64,000 nt of DNA. Origin: Neorhizobium alkalisoli (lineage in GTDB: Bacteria > Pseudomonadota > Alphaproteobacteria > Rhizobiales > Rhizobiaceae). The stretch lies in assembly GCF_002968635.1 (NCBI RefSeq), contig NZ_PVBN01000003.1, positions 434,001-498,000 of the forward strand, in the 5' to 3' direction. Positions 19,340 through 28,270 of the stretch are shown here, piece by piece; the first letter of the stretch is position 1, and every line of letters begins with the position of its first letter. The notes beneath the pieces are model-generated. The model had not been told where the DNA came from. It saw nothing but the letters and a program-made list of their open reading frames with translations, and did not search any database. Both the position numbers and the translations under genes were made by a program.

Positions 19340-20230
19340 TCAGCGCTCGTAGTTTATGCGCCGGCCGAGGAAGACGAACTGGCAAGCTGCGAGAAGGACG
19401 ACGAAGATCATGAGGAGTACTGTCTGTGTGGAGGCGCCGGAGAGATCGTAGCCGCTGAAACCGTCGACATAGATCTTGTAGACCAGCAGCGTCGTCGATC
19501 CGCCTGGGCCGCCCTCGGTGATCGTATCGATCAGCGCGAAGACCGATGTGATGCTCTCGGTGAATTCCAGCACGAAGGTCAGAAAGAGCTGCGGCAGGAT
19601 CAGCGGCAACTGCACGTCGAAAATGCGCCGCCAGGGCCCGGCCCCGTCCATGGCCGCCGCCTGGTACATGGTGTGCGGAATGGAGCGCAGGCCGGCGAGC
19701 AGAATGACGAAATTGAACGGAATGCCACTCCAGACATGCGCCGCGACAAGCGTGATGAAGGCGTCGGTCCCATCGATACCGGGATTCCAAAGGCCGGGGA
19801 ACATGGTGTTAAGCGGCGCCATGATGCCGACGAATGGGTTGAAGATGAAGGCGAAGACGACACCGATCGAGGCGCCGGCAATGCCCTTCGGCCAGACCAG
19901 GATGTTGCGCGCCGGAAGGGACATGCCGATCTTGCGATCGGCGGCGACCGCCAGCATCAGCGGCACCACGACCGCCAGCGACGACGCCGTCATCATGAAA
20001 ACGATGGTGCGCCAACCGGACATCCAGAATTCCGGATCGGAAAGCACGCGCTCGAAATTCTGGAGGCCGACGAATTGCGAGCCGCCGCCGAAAGGCTGTT
20101 CCAGGAAGAACGACCAGTAGAAGGCCTGGAAGACCGGCACATAGAAGAACAGGACGATCAGCGACATAAGCGGCACCGCCAGGAGAAGCGGCAGCCAGCG
20201 GTGGCTGAACAGGGAGGATTCCAAAGACAT
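19340..20230 (-). CDS. sn-glycerol-3-phosphate-type ABC permease UgpA
   Basis: This 296-residue CUT1 permease begins with LPLLLAVPLMSLIVLFFYVPVFQAFYWS, then VGLQNFERVLSDPEFW, a typical UgpA/MalF-like start. The EAA loop is MYQAAAMDGAGPWRRIFDVQLP. A 9-bp perfect stem-loop lies between it and the upstream binding-protein gene. Confidence 0.9.
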   Translation of the reverse strand: MSLESSLFSHRWLPLLLAVPLMSLIVLFFYVPVFQAFYWSFFLEQPFGGGSQFVGLQNFERVLSDPEFWMSGWRTIVFMMTASSLAVVVPLMLAVAADRKIGMSLPARNILVWPKGIAGASIGVVFAFIFNPFVGIMAPLNTMFPGLWNPGIDGTDAFITLVAAHVWSGIPFNFVILLAGLRSIPHTMYQAAAMDGAGPWRRIFDVQLPLILPQLFLTFVLEFTESITSVFALIDTITEGGPGGSTTLLVYKIYVDGFSGYDLSGASTQTVLLMIFVVLLAACQFVFLGRRINYER

Positions 20231-20244
20231 GGAGAAGGCCTCTA

Positions 20245-20287
20245 CAAAGGAAACGGGGATAGGGCGGTCCGCCGCCCTATACCTTTG
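20245..20287 (-). other. Intercistronic stem-loop after ugpB
   Basis: ATAGGGCGG (20259-20267) pairs perfectly with CCGCCCTAT (20272-20280) around a TCCG loop. An outer stem, CAAAGG with CCTTTG (20245-20250, 20282-20287), extends it across a bulge. It lies 12 bases after the ugpB stop and has no T-tract. A role in protecting the ugpB message or partially terminating transcription is typical for such positions. Confidence 0.6.
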
Positions 20288-20298
20288 CTTGCGTCAGG

Positions 20299-21609
20299 TC
20301 AGGGAAGCTGCTTGCCCTTGTAGGTCTGCTCGAAGCGGCGCAGCAGTTGGTCGCCGCGCTTCTTGGTGTTGTCGAGCGCGACCTGCATGGTCTGCTGGCC
20401 GGCAAAAGCCTTCTGGGTTTCTTCCATGAAGACTTCGCGGAACTGCACATAGAAGCCGAGGCGGATGCCGCGGGTATCCGGCGTCGCCGGCTGGTTCATG
20501 GATTCGACGCCGACCTTGGCTGTCGCGTATTTCGGCGAATTGGCCTCGTCGCTCTTGGCGATGGCGTCGAGAACGTCGGTCGTGACCGGCACGTAGCCGG
20601 TGGCCGCGGTGAAGAACATCTGCTGTTCGGGGCGGCGCAGGAAGTCGAGGAAGGCCTTCGCCGCTTCGATTTCGTCCTTGCTGTGCCCCTTCATGACGTA
20701 GATGGAAGCACCACCGACGAAGGTGTTGTGGCGCTCGTAGCTCTTGTACATCGGCGCCATGTTGACGGTCAGTTCGTACTTGCCTTCGAAAGCCTTGGCG
20801 GCGGCGGCATAGGAACCGGACGACTGTTCCATCATCGCGCATTCCCCGGCATTGAAGGCGGCGGTGTAGTTGCCGGCCTTGGTGTCGGCGGCGAGACGGA
20901 CGAGGCCTTCCTTGCGCCAATCGACGAGATTGGCGAGATGCTTGGCGGCAAAGGTGGTGTTTATGACGTATTCGGCATCGAGACCGTCATAACCATTGTG
21001 CTTGGTCGCGATCGGCAGGCCGTGGCGGGCAGAGAACTGTTCGAGCACGCGCCAGGTGTCGCCATCGGTGACGAACGGGCAGGCATGGCCTGCGGCCTTC
21101 AACTTGCGGGCGGCTTCGATGATCTCTTCCCAGGAAGTCGGGGTCTGCGTCACGCCGGCTTTTTCAAGCTCGGTCTTGTTGGTGTAGAAGAGAAGCGTCG
21201 AGGAATTGTAGGGCTGGGCAAACAGTTTGCCCCCCGAGGTTTCGTAGTAAGCACGCGTGCCGGCAATAAAATTGTCCCACTTCACGTCGGGCATCAGGTC
21301 CTGGACCGGCTCGACGGCGTCCGACAGCATCAGGTCGAGCGTGCCGGCGTCGAAGAACTGGATCAGAACCGGATGGTTCTTCGCGCGATAGGCGGCGATC
21401 GCCTTCTGCATTGCGACTTCGTAGCTACCCTGTCCGACGCAATTGACCTTATGCTGGCTCTGTGCGCCGTTGAAGGCCTCGCACTGTGCCTTGATGGCCA
21501 CTTCGACATTGCCCGTGTTGCCGTACCAGAATTCGAAATTGGTTGCTTGCGCCGAACCTGCGCCTGCCATGAGGGCGGCTGCGGCCGCCAGAGTGAACCT
21601 ATTCATCAT
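20299..21609 (-). CDS. Periplasmic glycerol-3-phosphate/glycerophosphodiester-binding protein UgpB
   Basis: This 436-residue protein has a Sec signal peptide (to SAQA). From memory of E. coli UgpB it shares the sequence blocks QPYNSSTLLFYTNK, NGYDGLDA, FNAGECAMMEQSSGS, FVGGASIYVM and the C-terminal RGDQLLRRFEQ, which makes the assignment firmer than for most CUT1 binding proteins. It starts ATGATG. It is the first gene of the operon ugpBAEC-GDPD-GDPD-phosphatase, divergent from a ROK regulator rather than under an obvious Pho box. Confidence 0.88.
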   Translation of the reverse strand: MMNRFTLAAAAALMAGAGSAQATNFEFWYGNTGNVEVAIKAQCEAFNGAQSQHKVNCVGQGSYEVAMQKAIAAYRAKNHPVLIQFFDAGTLDLMLSDAVEPVQDLMPDVKWDNFIAGTRAYYETSGGKLFAQPYNSSTLLFYTNKTELEKAGVTQTPTSWEEIIEAARKLKAAGHACPFVTDGDTWRVLEQFSARHGLPIATKHNGYDGLDAEYVINTTFAAKHLANLVDWRKEGLVRLAADTKAGNYTAAFNAGECAMMEQSSGSYAAAAKAFEGKYELTVNMAPMYKSYERHNTFVGGASIYVMKGHSKDEIEAAKAFLDFLRRPEQQMFFTAATGYVPVTTDVLDAIAKSDEANSPKYATAKVGVESMNQPATPDTRGIRLGFYVQFREVFMEETQKAFAGQQTMQVALDNTKKRGDQLLRRFEQTYKGKQLP

Positions 21610-21665
21610 TGCCCTCGCCTGATTTTGAACCGGCCGAGTTCGATCTCGGGCCGTTGCGAGCGCTT

Positions 21666-21783
21666 ACTACACTTTGTGTGTAACAATTGAGTGACGGCTA
21701 GACGGCTTGAAATCTGCAGTTTTCGCTTGTAGTCAGAGACTACCTATGGGGCATGAGTGAATTTATTACACTTATATGGTAAA
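21666..21783. promoter_or_regulatory. Pair of candidate ROK-regulator operators
   Basis: Two related 18-mers starting ACTACACTTT (21666-21683) and ATTACACTTA (21766-21783) share 12 positions, including TACACTT near the start and GTAA at the end, and lie exactly 100 bp apart. The first is close to a palindrome (TTACTACAC / TGTGTGTAA). One lies 56 bases before ugpB, the other ten bases before the regulator gene. This fits coordinate repression of both divergent promoters. Confidence 0.5.
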
Positions 21784-21792
21784 GGTTGAGCA

Positions 21793-22953
21793 GTGACGGA
21801 TTTCTATTCGCCGGAAGCCCTGATACCGAAGCGCTTTCTTCGTTCCGACGAAGACACGGTGGTTTCCCCCAATGAGCGGAGGATTTTGCAGTTGATCTGG
21901 CGAAATCCGGGCATATCGCGCTCGGAAATCACCGGGCATATCGATCTCACGCAGCAGTCCGTGCACCGCATCCTTGACCATTTGGCCGAGCGCGGCATCA
22001 TTCTTTTTGGCTCGGCAAAGCCCGGCCTCGGGCGAGGGCAGCCAAGCCCTATGTTGCGGCTGAGCAGCAGCCATGCCTATGCCTGCGGTATTTCGGTCAA
22101 TACGGACGTGATCGGAATCTGCCTGATGGATTTTGCAGGCAATGTCGTTGGCGAAAGCGAGGTTCCCCTGCGCGAACTGACCATGGCTCAGGCTCTGCAA
22201 CTCGTGAAAGCGCAGGTAGCCGATCTGCAAAAGCAGAATGATCTAGCCGATGAAGGCTTTTTTGGCGTGGGTTTTGCGATCGCCGGTTACCATGTCGACG
22301 GAACGCGCCATAACGCGCCGCTCCCCCTTCACGAATGGTCCCTGATCGAACTTGGCCCGATCATCGCAAACCTGTTCGACAGGCCGGCCTGGGTGATCAA
22401 TGGGGGTAAGGCCGGTGCGATTGCCGAATCCATGTTCGGTGCCGGTCGCTTCATCCGGCATTTTGCATATCTGAGCTTCAACTACGGCTTCGGCGGCGGT
22501 GTCATTAGCGATGGCGAACTGATGCAGGGTGGCAATGGCAACGCCGGGGAATTCTCCGGAATGTTCGACGCCGTTGAAACGGAACGGCGGCCGGCCCTTC
22601 AATATATCATCAACCGGCTGAACCGGAACGGTGTCAACGTTCCCTCCATTCACTATATGCGCCGGCATTTCGACCCGAAATGGCCTGGTGTTCTGGAATG
22701 GGTGGACGAGGTGACACCAGCCTACAATCGTCTGGTCAATGCCATTCGCGCCGCCATCGATCCGCAGGCCATCGTATTCGGCGGCCAGATACCCACCGGG
22801 CTGGCGCAGATGCTGATTGATCGGACGGAGATTTTCGACCGCCCCCGCTACGGCATACATCGCGCCAGCCCGAAATTGATCATTTCCGAGATTGCGAGCG
22901 ACGCTCCGGCGATGGGCGCGGCGATTATGCCCTTCCGCCGGACGTTCTATTGA
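21793..22953 (+). CDS. ROK-family transcriptional regulator (NagC/XylR type)
   Basis: This 386-residue protein starts at GTG with AAAGG seven bases upstream. The N-terminal helix-turn-helix is ILQLIWRNPGISRSEITGHIDLTQQSVHRILDHLAERG. The ROK domain follows, with FNYGFGGGVISDGELMQGGNGNAGEF. The ROK zinc motif with clustered cysteines is absent, so it is a regulator lacking the kinase-type zinc site. Divergent from the ugp operon, it probably senses a sugar- or polyol-phosphate breakdown product. Confidence 0.9.
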   Translation: MTDFYSPEALIPKRFLRSDEDTVVSPNERRILQLIWRNPGISRSEITGHIDLTQQSVHRILDHLAERGIILFGSAKPGLGRGQPSPMLRLSSSHAYACGISVNTDVIGICLMDFAGNVVGESEVPLRELTMAQALQLVKAQVADLQKQNDLADEGFFGVGFAIAGYHVDGTRHNAPLPLHEWSLIELGPIIANLFDRPAWVINGGKAGAIAESMFGAGRFIRHFAYLSFNYGFGGGVISDGELMQGGNGNAGEFSGMFDAVETERRPALQYIINRLNRNGVNVPSIHYMRRHFDPKWPGVLEWVDEVTPAYNRLVNAIRAAIDPQAIVFGGQIPTGLAQMLIDRTEIFDRPRYGIHRASPKLIISEIASDAPAMGAAIMPFRRTFY

Positions 22954-23070
22954 TCTGCTTTGGCAATCACATTGGAAACGGATGACGTCTCGATCGGTCT
23001 GCCTGTGCTGCGGAAGGGATCTGAGCTATCGGTCCCCGCACCCAGCTGTCTGCGATACCGAAAAACGGGT

Positions 23071-24021
23071 TCAAGCCTGTTCACACCACGCCCGCAACGC
23101 AGCTAGCGCTTCAGATCGGCTTGGCGCGCCTAACCGACCGCCGAAAATAGTGCATTTGAGAGCGGCGGCGGCGGAAGAAAGGCGAATGGCGGCTCGGCTC
23201 GACATTCCCTCGGCGATGGCAAGTGCGAACGTGCCATGAAAGATGTCGCCCGCGGCCAGCGTATCGATAGCCTTGATACGCATCGCGTGCTCGAAATGTA
23301 AGGTGGCATCTCCGGGCTCTTTCCAATGGCAGCCGGCGGGTCCAGCGGTCACGGCAATGAACGTCTCGGGGTAACGCTGGTGAAGACACGGCAGCATATC
23401 CACGACCCGTTCGGCACCCGTCAACAGCCTGGCAGCAGGTTCCGAAAAGATGACGTGGCTGGCCGCGGGCACCAGCTTTTCAAGCGTATCCACCGAGGCG
23501 ACATCGCCATCGAGGATGGCCGGTTTGCCGATCTTGCGGGCCACGTTCAGCACGTCGAAGGCCAATTCGGGCCACCGCACATCCACCAGCACGGCATCGA
23601 AGGCAGCGATGTCGCTGGCGGTGCAGGCTCGTTTGTTTCTATGCAGCTTATGATCGTAAAACGGCACGATCAGCCGTTCGCCCTTGTCATCGACCAGAAT
23701 TGTCGAAAGAGCGGACTGAGCTCCTTCGACAATCGTCACACCGCTTGTGTCGATACCGCTTTCGCTCAGATCATTCAAAATGCGACGGCCGGTCTCATCA
23801 TCTCCAACCGCAGCCCAAAGGCTGGCACGGCCGCCCATGCGAAAAACCGCATAGGCGGCGCTGGATGCCATGCCTTCGGCAATCTGCATCATGGCATACG
23901 GAAGCACCTTGCCCTCGCCGCACGGCATCTCGCGCACACGAAACAACGTGTCGAGAACGGCAGCGCCCACGCACAGCACGTGTTTCGCGTGCTTTTCCGA
24001 CTCTGAGCTACTCGTTTCCAT
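23071..24021 (-). CDS. PfkB-family sugar kinase, resembling sulfofructose kinase YihV
   Basis: This 316-residue kinase has the PfkB N-terminal region (VGDDETGRRILNDL) and C-terminal motif DTLAAGD (253-259, catalytic D259), with Ala where ribokinase has Gly. From memory of E. coli YihV it shares VLDGD, FSEP, TAGPAGC and AALKCTxxGGRxG-type blocks, plus a Lys after the first Gly-rich strand (K38) and an Arg in DVRW (R149). Last gene of a DapA/GntR/ABC operon, 13 bases after the ATPase gene. It probably phosphorylates the imported sugar or its keto-derivative. A sulfosugar substrate is possible but unproven. Confidence 0.82.
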   Translation of the reverse strand: METSSSESEKHAKHVLCVGAAVLDTLFRVREMPCGEGKVLPYAMMQIAEGMASSAAYAVFRMGGRASLWAAVGDDETGRRILNDLSESGIDTSGVTIVEGAQSALSTILVDDKGERLIVPFYDHKLHRNKRACTASDIAAFDAVLVDVRWPELAFDVLNVARKIGKPAILDGDVASVDTLEKLVPAASHVIFSEPAARLLTGAERVVDMLPCLHQRYPETFIAVTAGPAGCHWKEPGDATLHFEHAMRIKAIDTLAAGDIFHGTFALAIAEGMSSRAAIRLSSAAAALKCTIFGGRLGAPSRSEALAALRAWCEQA

Positions 24022-24034
24022 GCCGGTAACCGGA

Positions 24035-25096
24035 TCAGATACGCTTGCCCGTCTCTATGTCGAACAAATGGACAGTGGACGGATCGATGGCGATCCGAAT
24101 CGTATCGCCGAAGCGCACAGCCAGCCGCTCGCGGAACAGGCAGGCGATTTCATCACTCTTGCAGGTGAGCTTGGCATAGATTTCCGAACCTGTGCCCTCC
24201 ACCAGTTCCACCCGACCTTCAATACCGCCGGTTGCGACTGCGCGAATATGCTCCGGCCGGACGCCGCAGATGAGCTCGCGCCCCCCCAGCGTTGCGGGAT
24301 TTGCACTTTGCGGCAGAGGTAGCGTCAGCCCGTTTCCGGTGCGGAACACGCCCTCTTCCACGCGGCCGCGGATGAAATTCATGGCCGGCGAACCGATGAA
24401 GCCGGCAACGAAGAGGTTGGCGGGACGGTCGTAGAGCTCCAGCGGCGCGCCGATCTGCTCAATCACCCCATCGTGCAACACGACAATCTTGTCGGCCATG
24501 GTCATGGCTTCCACCTGGTCATGCGTGACATAGATGGTGGTGGTCCCGATGCGCTGGTGCAGCGCCTTGATCTCGCCACGCATTTGCACGCGAAGCTTGG
24601 CATCGAGGTTCGACAGTGGTTCATCGAACAGGAAAACCTGCGGATCGCGCACCAGCGCGCGGCCCATGGCGACACGCTGGCGTTGACCGCCAGAGAGCTG
24701 GCGCGGATAACGCTCCAGCAGGCTCTCCAATCCCAAAATGGACGCAGCTCTATCGACTTTCGCCCTGGTTTCTTCCGCACCGGCCTTCTTCAACTTCAAT
24801 GCGAAGCCCATGTTGTCCTTGACCGTCATGTGCGGATAAAGCGCGTAATTCTGGAAAACCATGGCGATATCCCGATCTCGGGCAGGCAGGTTGCTGACCT
24901 CGCGCGTGCCGATACGGATCTCGCCATCGCTCAATTCCTCAAGCCCGGCAATCATGCGCAGCAGCGTAGACTTGCCGCAGCCGGACGGGCCGACGAGTGC
25001 GACGAACTCCCCGTCTTGGATATCGATGTCGATGCCGTGGATCACACGGACTGCGCCGAAACGCTTCTGAACATTCTGAATATTGACCGATGCCAT
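24035..25096 (-). CDS. ABC importer ATPase, CUT1 (MsmX/UgpC) type
   Basis: This 353-residue ATPase has Walker A GPSGCGKST, FQNYALYPHMTVKDNM, signature [14 protein letters not shown], Walker [15 protein letters not shown] and a C-terminal TOBE domain (CGVRPEHIRAV, ending DPSTVHLFDIETGKRI). It serves the two permeases encoded 30 bases upstream. Confidence 0.92.
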   Translation of the reverse strand: MASVNIQNVQKRFGAVRVIHGIDIDIQDGEFVALVGPSGCGKSTLLRMIAGLEELSDGEIRIGTREVSNLPARDRDIAMVFQNYALYPHMTVKDNMGFALKLKKAGAEETRAKVDRAASILGLESLLERYPRQLSGGQRQRVAMGRALVRDPQVFLFDEPLSNLDAKLRVQMRGEIKALHQRIGTTTIYVTHDQVEAMTMADKIVVLHDGVIEQIGAPLELYDRPANLFVAGFIGSPAMNFIRGRVEEGVFRTGNGLTLPLPQSANPATLGGRELICGVRPEHIRAVATGGIEGRVELVEGTGSEIYAKLTCKSDEIACLFRERLAVRFGDTIRIAIDPSTVHLFDIETGKRI

Positions 25097-25126
25097 GGAT
25101 ATGATCCCGTGATGAAGCGTTTGATC

Positions 25127-25948
25127 TCAGCCGCCCTTGACGGCGCCGGCGGTAAGGCCCGCAACGATCTGTTTCTGTGCGAACATGGTTAGCAGCAGCA
25201 CCGGCAGCGTCACGATCAAGGCGGCTGCCGCAAGAGGCCCCCAACTGACCTGCTCGAAGGAAAGCATGTTGTAGACGGCGACCGGCAAGGTGCGGGTCTC
25301 GCGGCTTGCCAGTACGATGCCGAAAACGAAATTGTTCCAGGAGAAGATCACCGCCAGGATGAAGGACACGACGATGCCGGGCTTTGCGATCGGTAGTGCG
25401 ACAAGGCGGAAGACCTGCCAAGACGAGGCGCCATCGATGCTCGCAGCCTCCTCGAGTTCCTTGGGAGTGGTTTCGAAATAGCCGATCATAATCCAGACGA
25501 CGATCGGAACGGTGACCACCAGGTGAATGATGATCTGCGGCCAGAGCGTGCCGAGAAGGTTCAGCCACTGGAACAGCAGGAAAAGCGGAATAAGGAAGGA
25601 GAGACCTGGCGTCATGCGGGCGATCATGATGACGACAGCCGACTTCTCCGCCTTGAGACGAGCGATGCCGTAGCCGGCCGGAACGCCGATCAGCAGCGCC
25701 AGAATGGTTGCGGCACCGGTGACCAGAACTGAATTCCAGAAGTAGAGGAAAAAGTTGTTCTCCTCGAAAACCCTCACATAGTTCGACCACGCAAACCGCT
25801 CCGGTATCAGGATCGGTGGGTAGGCACCGTTGTCGATCTCGTATTTCAGCGATAGCGAGATCATCCAGAGGAAGAACAGGACGACCGGCGATATCATAAC
25901 CAGCGCCACGAAGAAGAGGCCGATGCGGTCGAGTGTCTTGCGTTTCAT
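25127..25948 (-). CDS. CUT1 ABC permease (MalG/UgpE-like)
   Basis: This is a permease of about 273 residues starting at the ATG at 25948, which shares one base with the stop of the upstream permease (TGATG). The longer frame to 26248 runs antisense-like through the neighbouring gene and is rejected. It has about six membrane segments, with coupling loop LEEAASIDGASSWQVFRLVALPIAKPG. Typical MalG-like partner of the next gene. Confidence 0.91.
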   Translation of the reverse strand: MKRKTLDRIGLFFVALVMISPVVLFFLWMISLSLKYEIDNGAYPPILIPERFAWSNYVRVFEENNFFLYFWNSVLVTGAATILALLIGVPAGYGIARLKAEKSAVVIMIARMTPGLSFLIPLFLLFQWLNLLGTLWPQIIIHLVVTVPIVVWIMIGYFETTPKELEEAASIDGASSWQVFRLVALPIAKPGIVVSFILAVIFSWNNFVFGIVLASRETRTLPVAVYNMLSFEQVSWGPLAAAALIVTLPVLLLTMFAQKQIVAGLTAGAVKGG

Positions 25949-26886
25949 CAGCGTTCCTCCATCTCCGACCAGTTGGTGCGCTGGCGAACCATCAGCAGCA
26001 CGAAGGAGAGCGCCACAATGGCTATGAAGAAGATGACGGCCATGGCTGAGCCGTACCCGATGTCGTAGTAGGCAAATGACGTGTTGTAGAGGTAGATGTT
26101 GATCGTTTCCGATGCCGTACCGGGTCCGCCCTGGGTCATCGCATAGATGATGTCGAAGCTTTTGACGGCGTCGATGGAGCGGATGATCAGGGCAATCATC
26201 AGGAATGGTGCGATCATCGGCAGGGTAAGATAGCGGAACTTTTGCCACGCGTTGGCACCGTCGATTTCCGCGCTCTCATAGGGTTCTCGCGGTATGGAGG
26301 CCAGCCCACCGAGCACGATCAGCATAACGAGCGGCGTCCACTGCCAGGTCTCGACCAGCACCAACGAGGGAATGACGGTAGACTGGTTGTAGATCCACTC
26401 CAGCGGCCCGATTCCGACGAGGGACAGCAGGTAGTTCAGCACGCCGAGCTGCGGATGAAACATCATCGTCCATACGAGCGCGATGGCAACCGGGGTCGCC
26501 ATCATAGGCATGACGAATACGCCCCGCAGGAAACCGCGCAAGGGGAATTGCGCGTCGAAAACCAGAGCCGCTAGGGTTCCGAGAAACAGCGGCGCCACCA
26601 CCGAAAGCACGGTGTAGAGAAGGGTGTGCCACAGGGATTCCCAGAACCGGGCGTCGCCGGCCAGCCGGATATAGTTGTCGAACCCGATGAAGCTCTGTTC
26701 CTGCCCCAGGGTCCACCGATGCGCGCTCATCCACAAGGTGAAGACCCAAGGAAACACGATCACGGCTGAAATAACGACAAGTGCCGGTATGACGAACGGC
26801 CAATAATTGGGAGCAAGCCGCACGGGCTTGCTCCCTTTTTCACGGCCGCTGCGTGCCGCCGTATTTTCCATGCCCACCGAGGCCAT
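25948..26886 (-). CDS. CUT1 ABC permease (MalF/UgpA-like)
   Basis: This 312-residue permease has a hydrophilic N-terminus, then FVIPALVVISAVIVFPWVFTLWMS and a short LGQEQSFIGFDNYIRL segment typical of the MalF/UgpA subunit. The coupling loop is PYESAEIDGANAWQKFRYLTLP. Its ATG overlaps the binding-protein stop by one base; an in-frame ATG at 26871 follows a GGTGGG and is an alternative start. Confidence 0.91.
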   Translation of the reverse strand: MASVGMENTAARSGREKGSKPVRLAPNYWPFVIPALVVISAVIVFPWVFTLWMSAHRWTLGQEQSFIGFDNYIRLAGDARFWESLWHTLLYTVLSVVAPLFLGTLAALVFDAQFPLRGFLRGVFVMPMMATPVAIALVWTMMFHPQLGVLNYLLSLVGIGPLEWIYNQSTVIPSLVLVETWQWTPLVMLIVLGGLASIPREPYESAEIDGANAWQKFRYLTLPMIAPFLMIALIIRSIDAVKSFDIIYAMTQGGPGTASETINIYLYNTSFAYYDIGYGSAMAVIFFIAIVALSFVLLMVRQRTNWSEMEER

Positions 26887-28217
26887 TATCCCTCGCTTCG
26901 CGCTAGAACCGGTGCAAACTGCTCCGTGGCCTTTTTGAGCTCGGTTGCCGGATCAGCGCCGCCGATCATGTTGGTGAGGCCAACGCCGAAGCTGTCGCGG
27001 AACTCCGTTACTGGAATGATGACGGGAAGCGCCAACTGCGAAATCTTGCCCGAACCAACGACGGCATCAAGCCAGGCAGCCGGCATCTTCACGCCCTCGC
27101 GCACCTTCCGGTCTTCCAGAATGGATTGGCGGAACGGAACGCCGGCACCGGCCTGAAGCAGCCGTGCGCCCATCTCATGCGAGATAGCCCATTGGCAGAA
27201 GAGATAGCCGGCTTCCTTCTTGGTACTGGCTTCCACGACACCGAGACCATCTCCGAAGGTGCCGGACGCTTGTGCCGACGGTCCCTTGGGCATGACACCG
27301 TAACCGACCTTGCCGACGACGCGGGATTTTTCAGGGTTTTCGATCGGCGGAGCGAAGCCCACGCCATCGAACCACATCCCGATCTTGCCCTGCAGGAAAG
27401 CAGACTGCGCTTCCGCCCAGTTGAAACCGGAAACGCCAGGAGGTGCCGCCTTCGTCATCAGGCGCTGATAGAGCTTTGCGGCCTCCACGGCTTCTTTCGA
27501 ATCCGTTGCAAGCTTTCCGTCGGCACCGATGGGCTTTGCCCCATACCCCAGCATCAGCGAGGTCCAGACGGGGGTATTGGCGTTCTTGAGGCCCCGCGCG
27601 ACGAAGCCATAGGTGTTGGTAGAGGGATCGGTGAGCTTTTCAGCCGCTGTCACCATCTCCTCGAAGGTTTCAGGATATTTCAGACCCTTTGCCTCGAAAA
27701 GCTCCTTGTTCCAGTAGATAATCCAGTAGTCGACCGAAAACGGGAGCGAACGCAGCACGCCGTCCGCATCCCTGGCAAACTGCATGCCGGCATCTGCGAA
27801 ATCTGCTTCAACGAGAGAAGGATCCGTGAGCGAGGGATCTTTCAGAAAGCCGCTGATATCGGCCAGCCATTTGCCCTTTTCAAACTGCCGTTTCTGAACA
27901 TGGTAGCTTAGGTGCACGACATCGAAGCTCGGCTTGCCCGAGGACAACTCTATCACGACCTTCTGGCGCTGCTGCTGCTCAGGCGTGGCCTCGGCATTGA
28001 CCTTGATGCCCGTAAGTTCCTGGAACTCTCCCAGATATTTGATCAGCGTTTCGCTGCGCGGGCTCTTGACCAGATTGACCTCGAGCGTGGTGCCTGCGTG
28101 CTTCTTCCAATTGATCGCGGCCGATGCCGGGCGGATGCCAAGCAGGGCACTTCCGCCGATTGCCGTTGTACCCGCCAGAAACCCGCGGCGTGTAGGCTTG
28201 AGCAATGAATGTGTCAT
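26886..28217 (-). CDS. ABC extracellular solute-binding protein (SBP_bac_1) with Tat signal
   Basis: This protein of about 443 residues starts at the ATG at 28217. The ribosome-binding stretch GGAGGAGAAGG lies just before it and would otherwise be read as the codons after the ATG at 28232. The N-terminus PTRRGFLAGTTAIGGSALLG is a twin-arginine signal, unusual beside the Sec signals of the other binding proteins here. The mature part has typical CUT1 sugar-binding-protein sequence. Export in folded form is implied. Ligand unknown; the DapA- and PfkB-type neighbours suggest a sugar or sugar acid. Confidence 0.9.
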   Translation of the reverse strand: MTHSLLKPTRRGFLAGTTAIGGSALLGIRPASAAINWKKHAGTTLEVNLVKSPRSETLIKYLGEFQELTGIKVNAEATPEQQQRQKVVIELSSGKPSFDVVHLSYHVQKRQFEKGKWLADISGFLKDPSLTDPSLVEADFADAGMQFARDADGVLRSLPFSVDYWIIYWNKELFEAKGLKYPETFEEMVTAAEKLTDPSTNTYGFVARGLKNANTPVWTSLMLGYGAKPIGADGKLATDSKEAVEAAKLYQRLMTKAAPPGVSGFNWAEAQSAFLQGKIGMWFDGVGFAPPIENPEKSRVVGKVGYGVMPKGPSAQASGTFGDGLGVVEASTKKEAGYLFCQWAISHEMGARLLQAGAGVPFRQSILEDRKVREGVKMPAAWLDAVVGSGKISQLALPVIIPVTEFRDSFGVGLTNMIGGADPATELKKATEQFAPVLARSEG

Positions 28218-28270
28218 TTCCTTCTCCTCCATCTAGCCGGAAATTCTCCTCACCCCGGCTTGCTGCTTCT

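Noticed and set aside
18803..20323. Plus-strand open frame of 506 codons across the ugp permeases
   Set aside because: Composition is Asp/Arg/Gln/Gly-rich antisense translation of GC-rich permease genes; no start signal and no motif.
20347..21690. Plus-strand open frame of 447 codons
   Set aside because: Antisense of ugpB, whose homology is clear.
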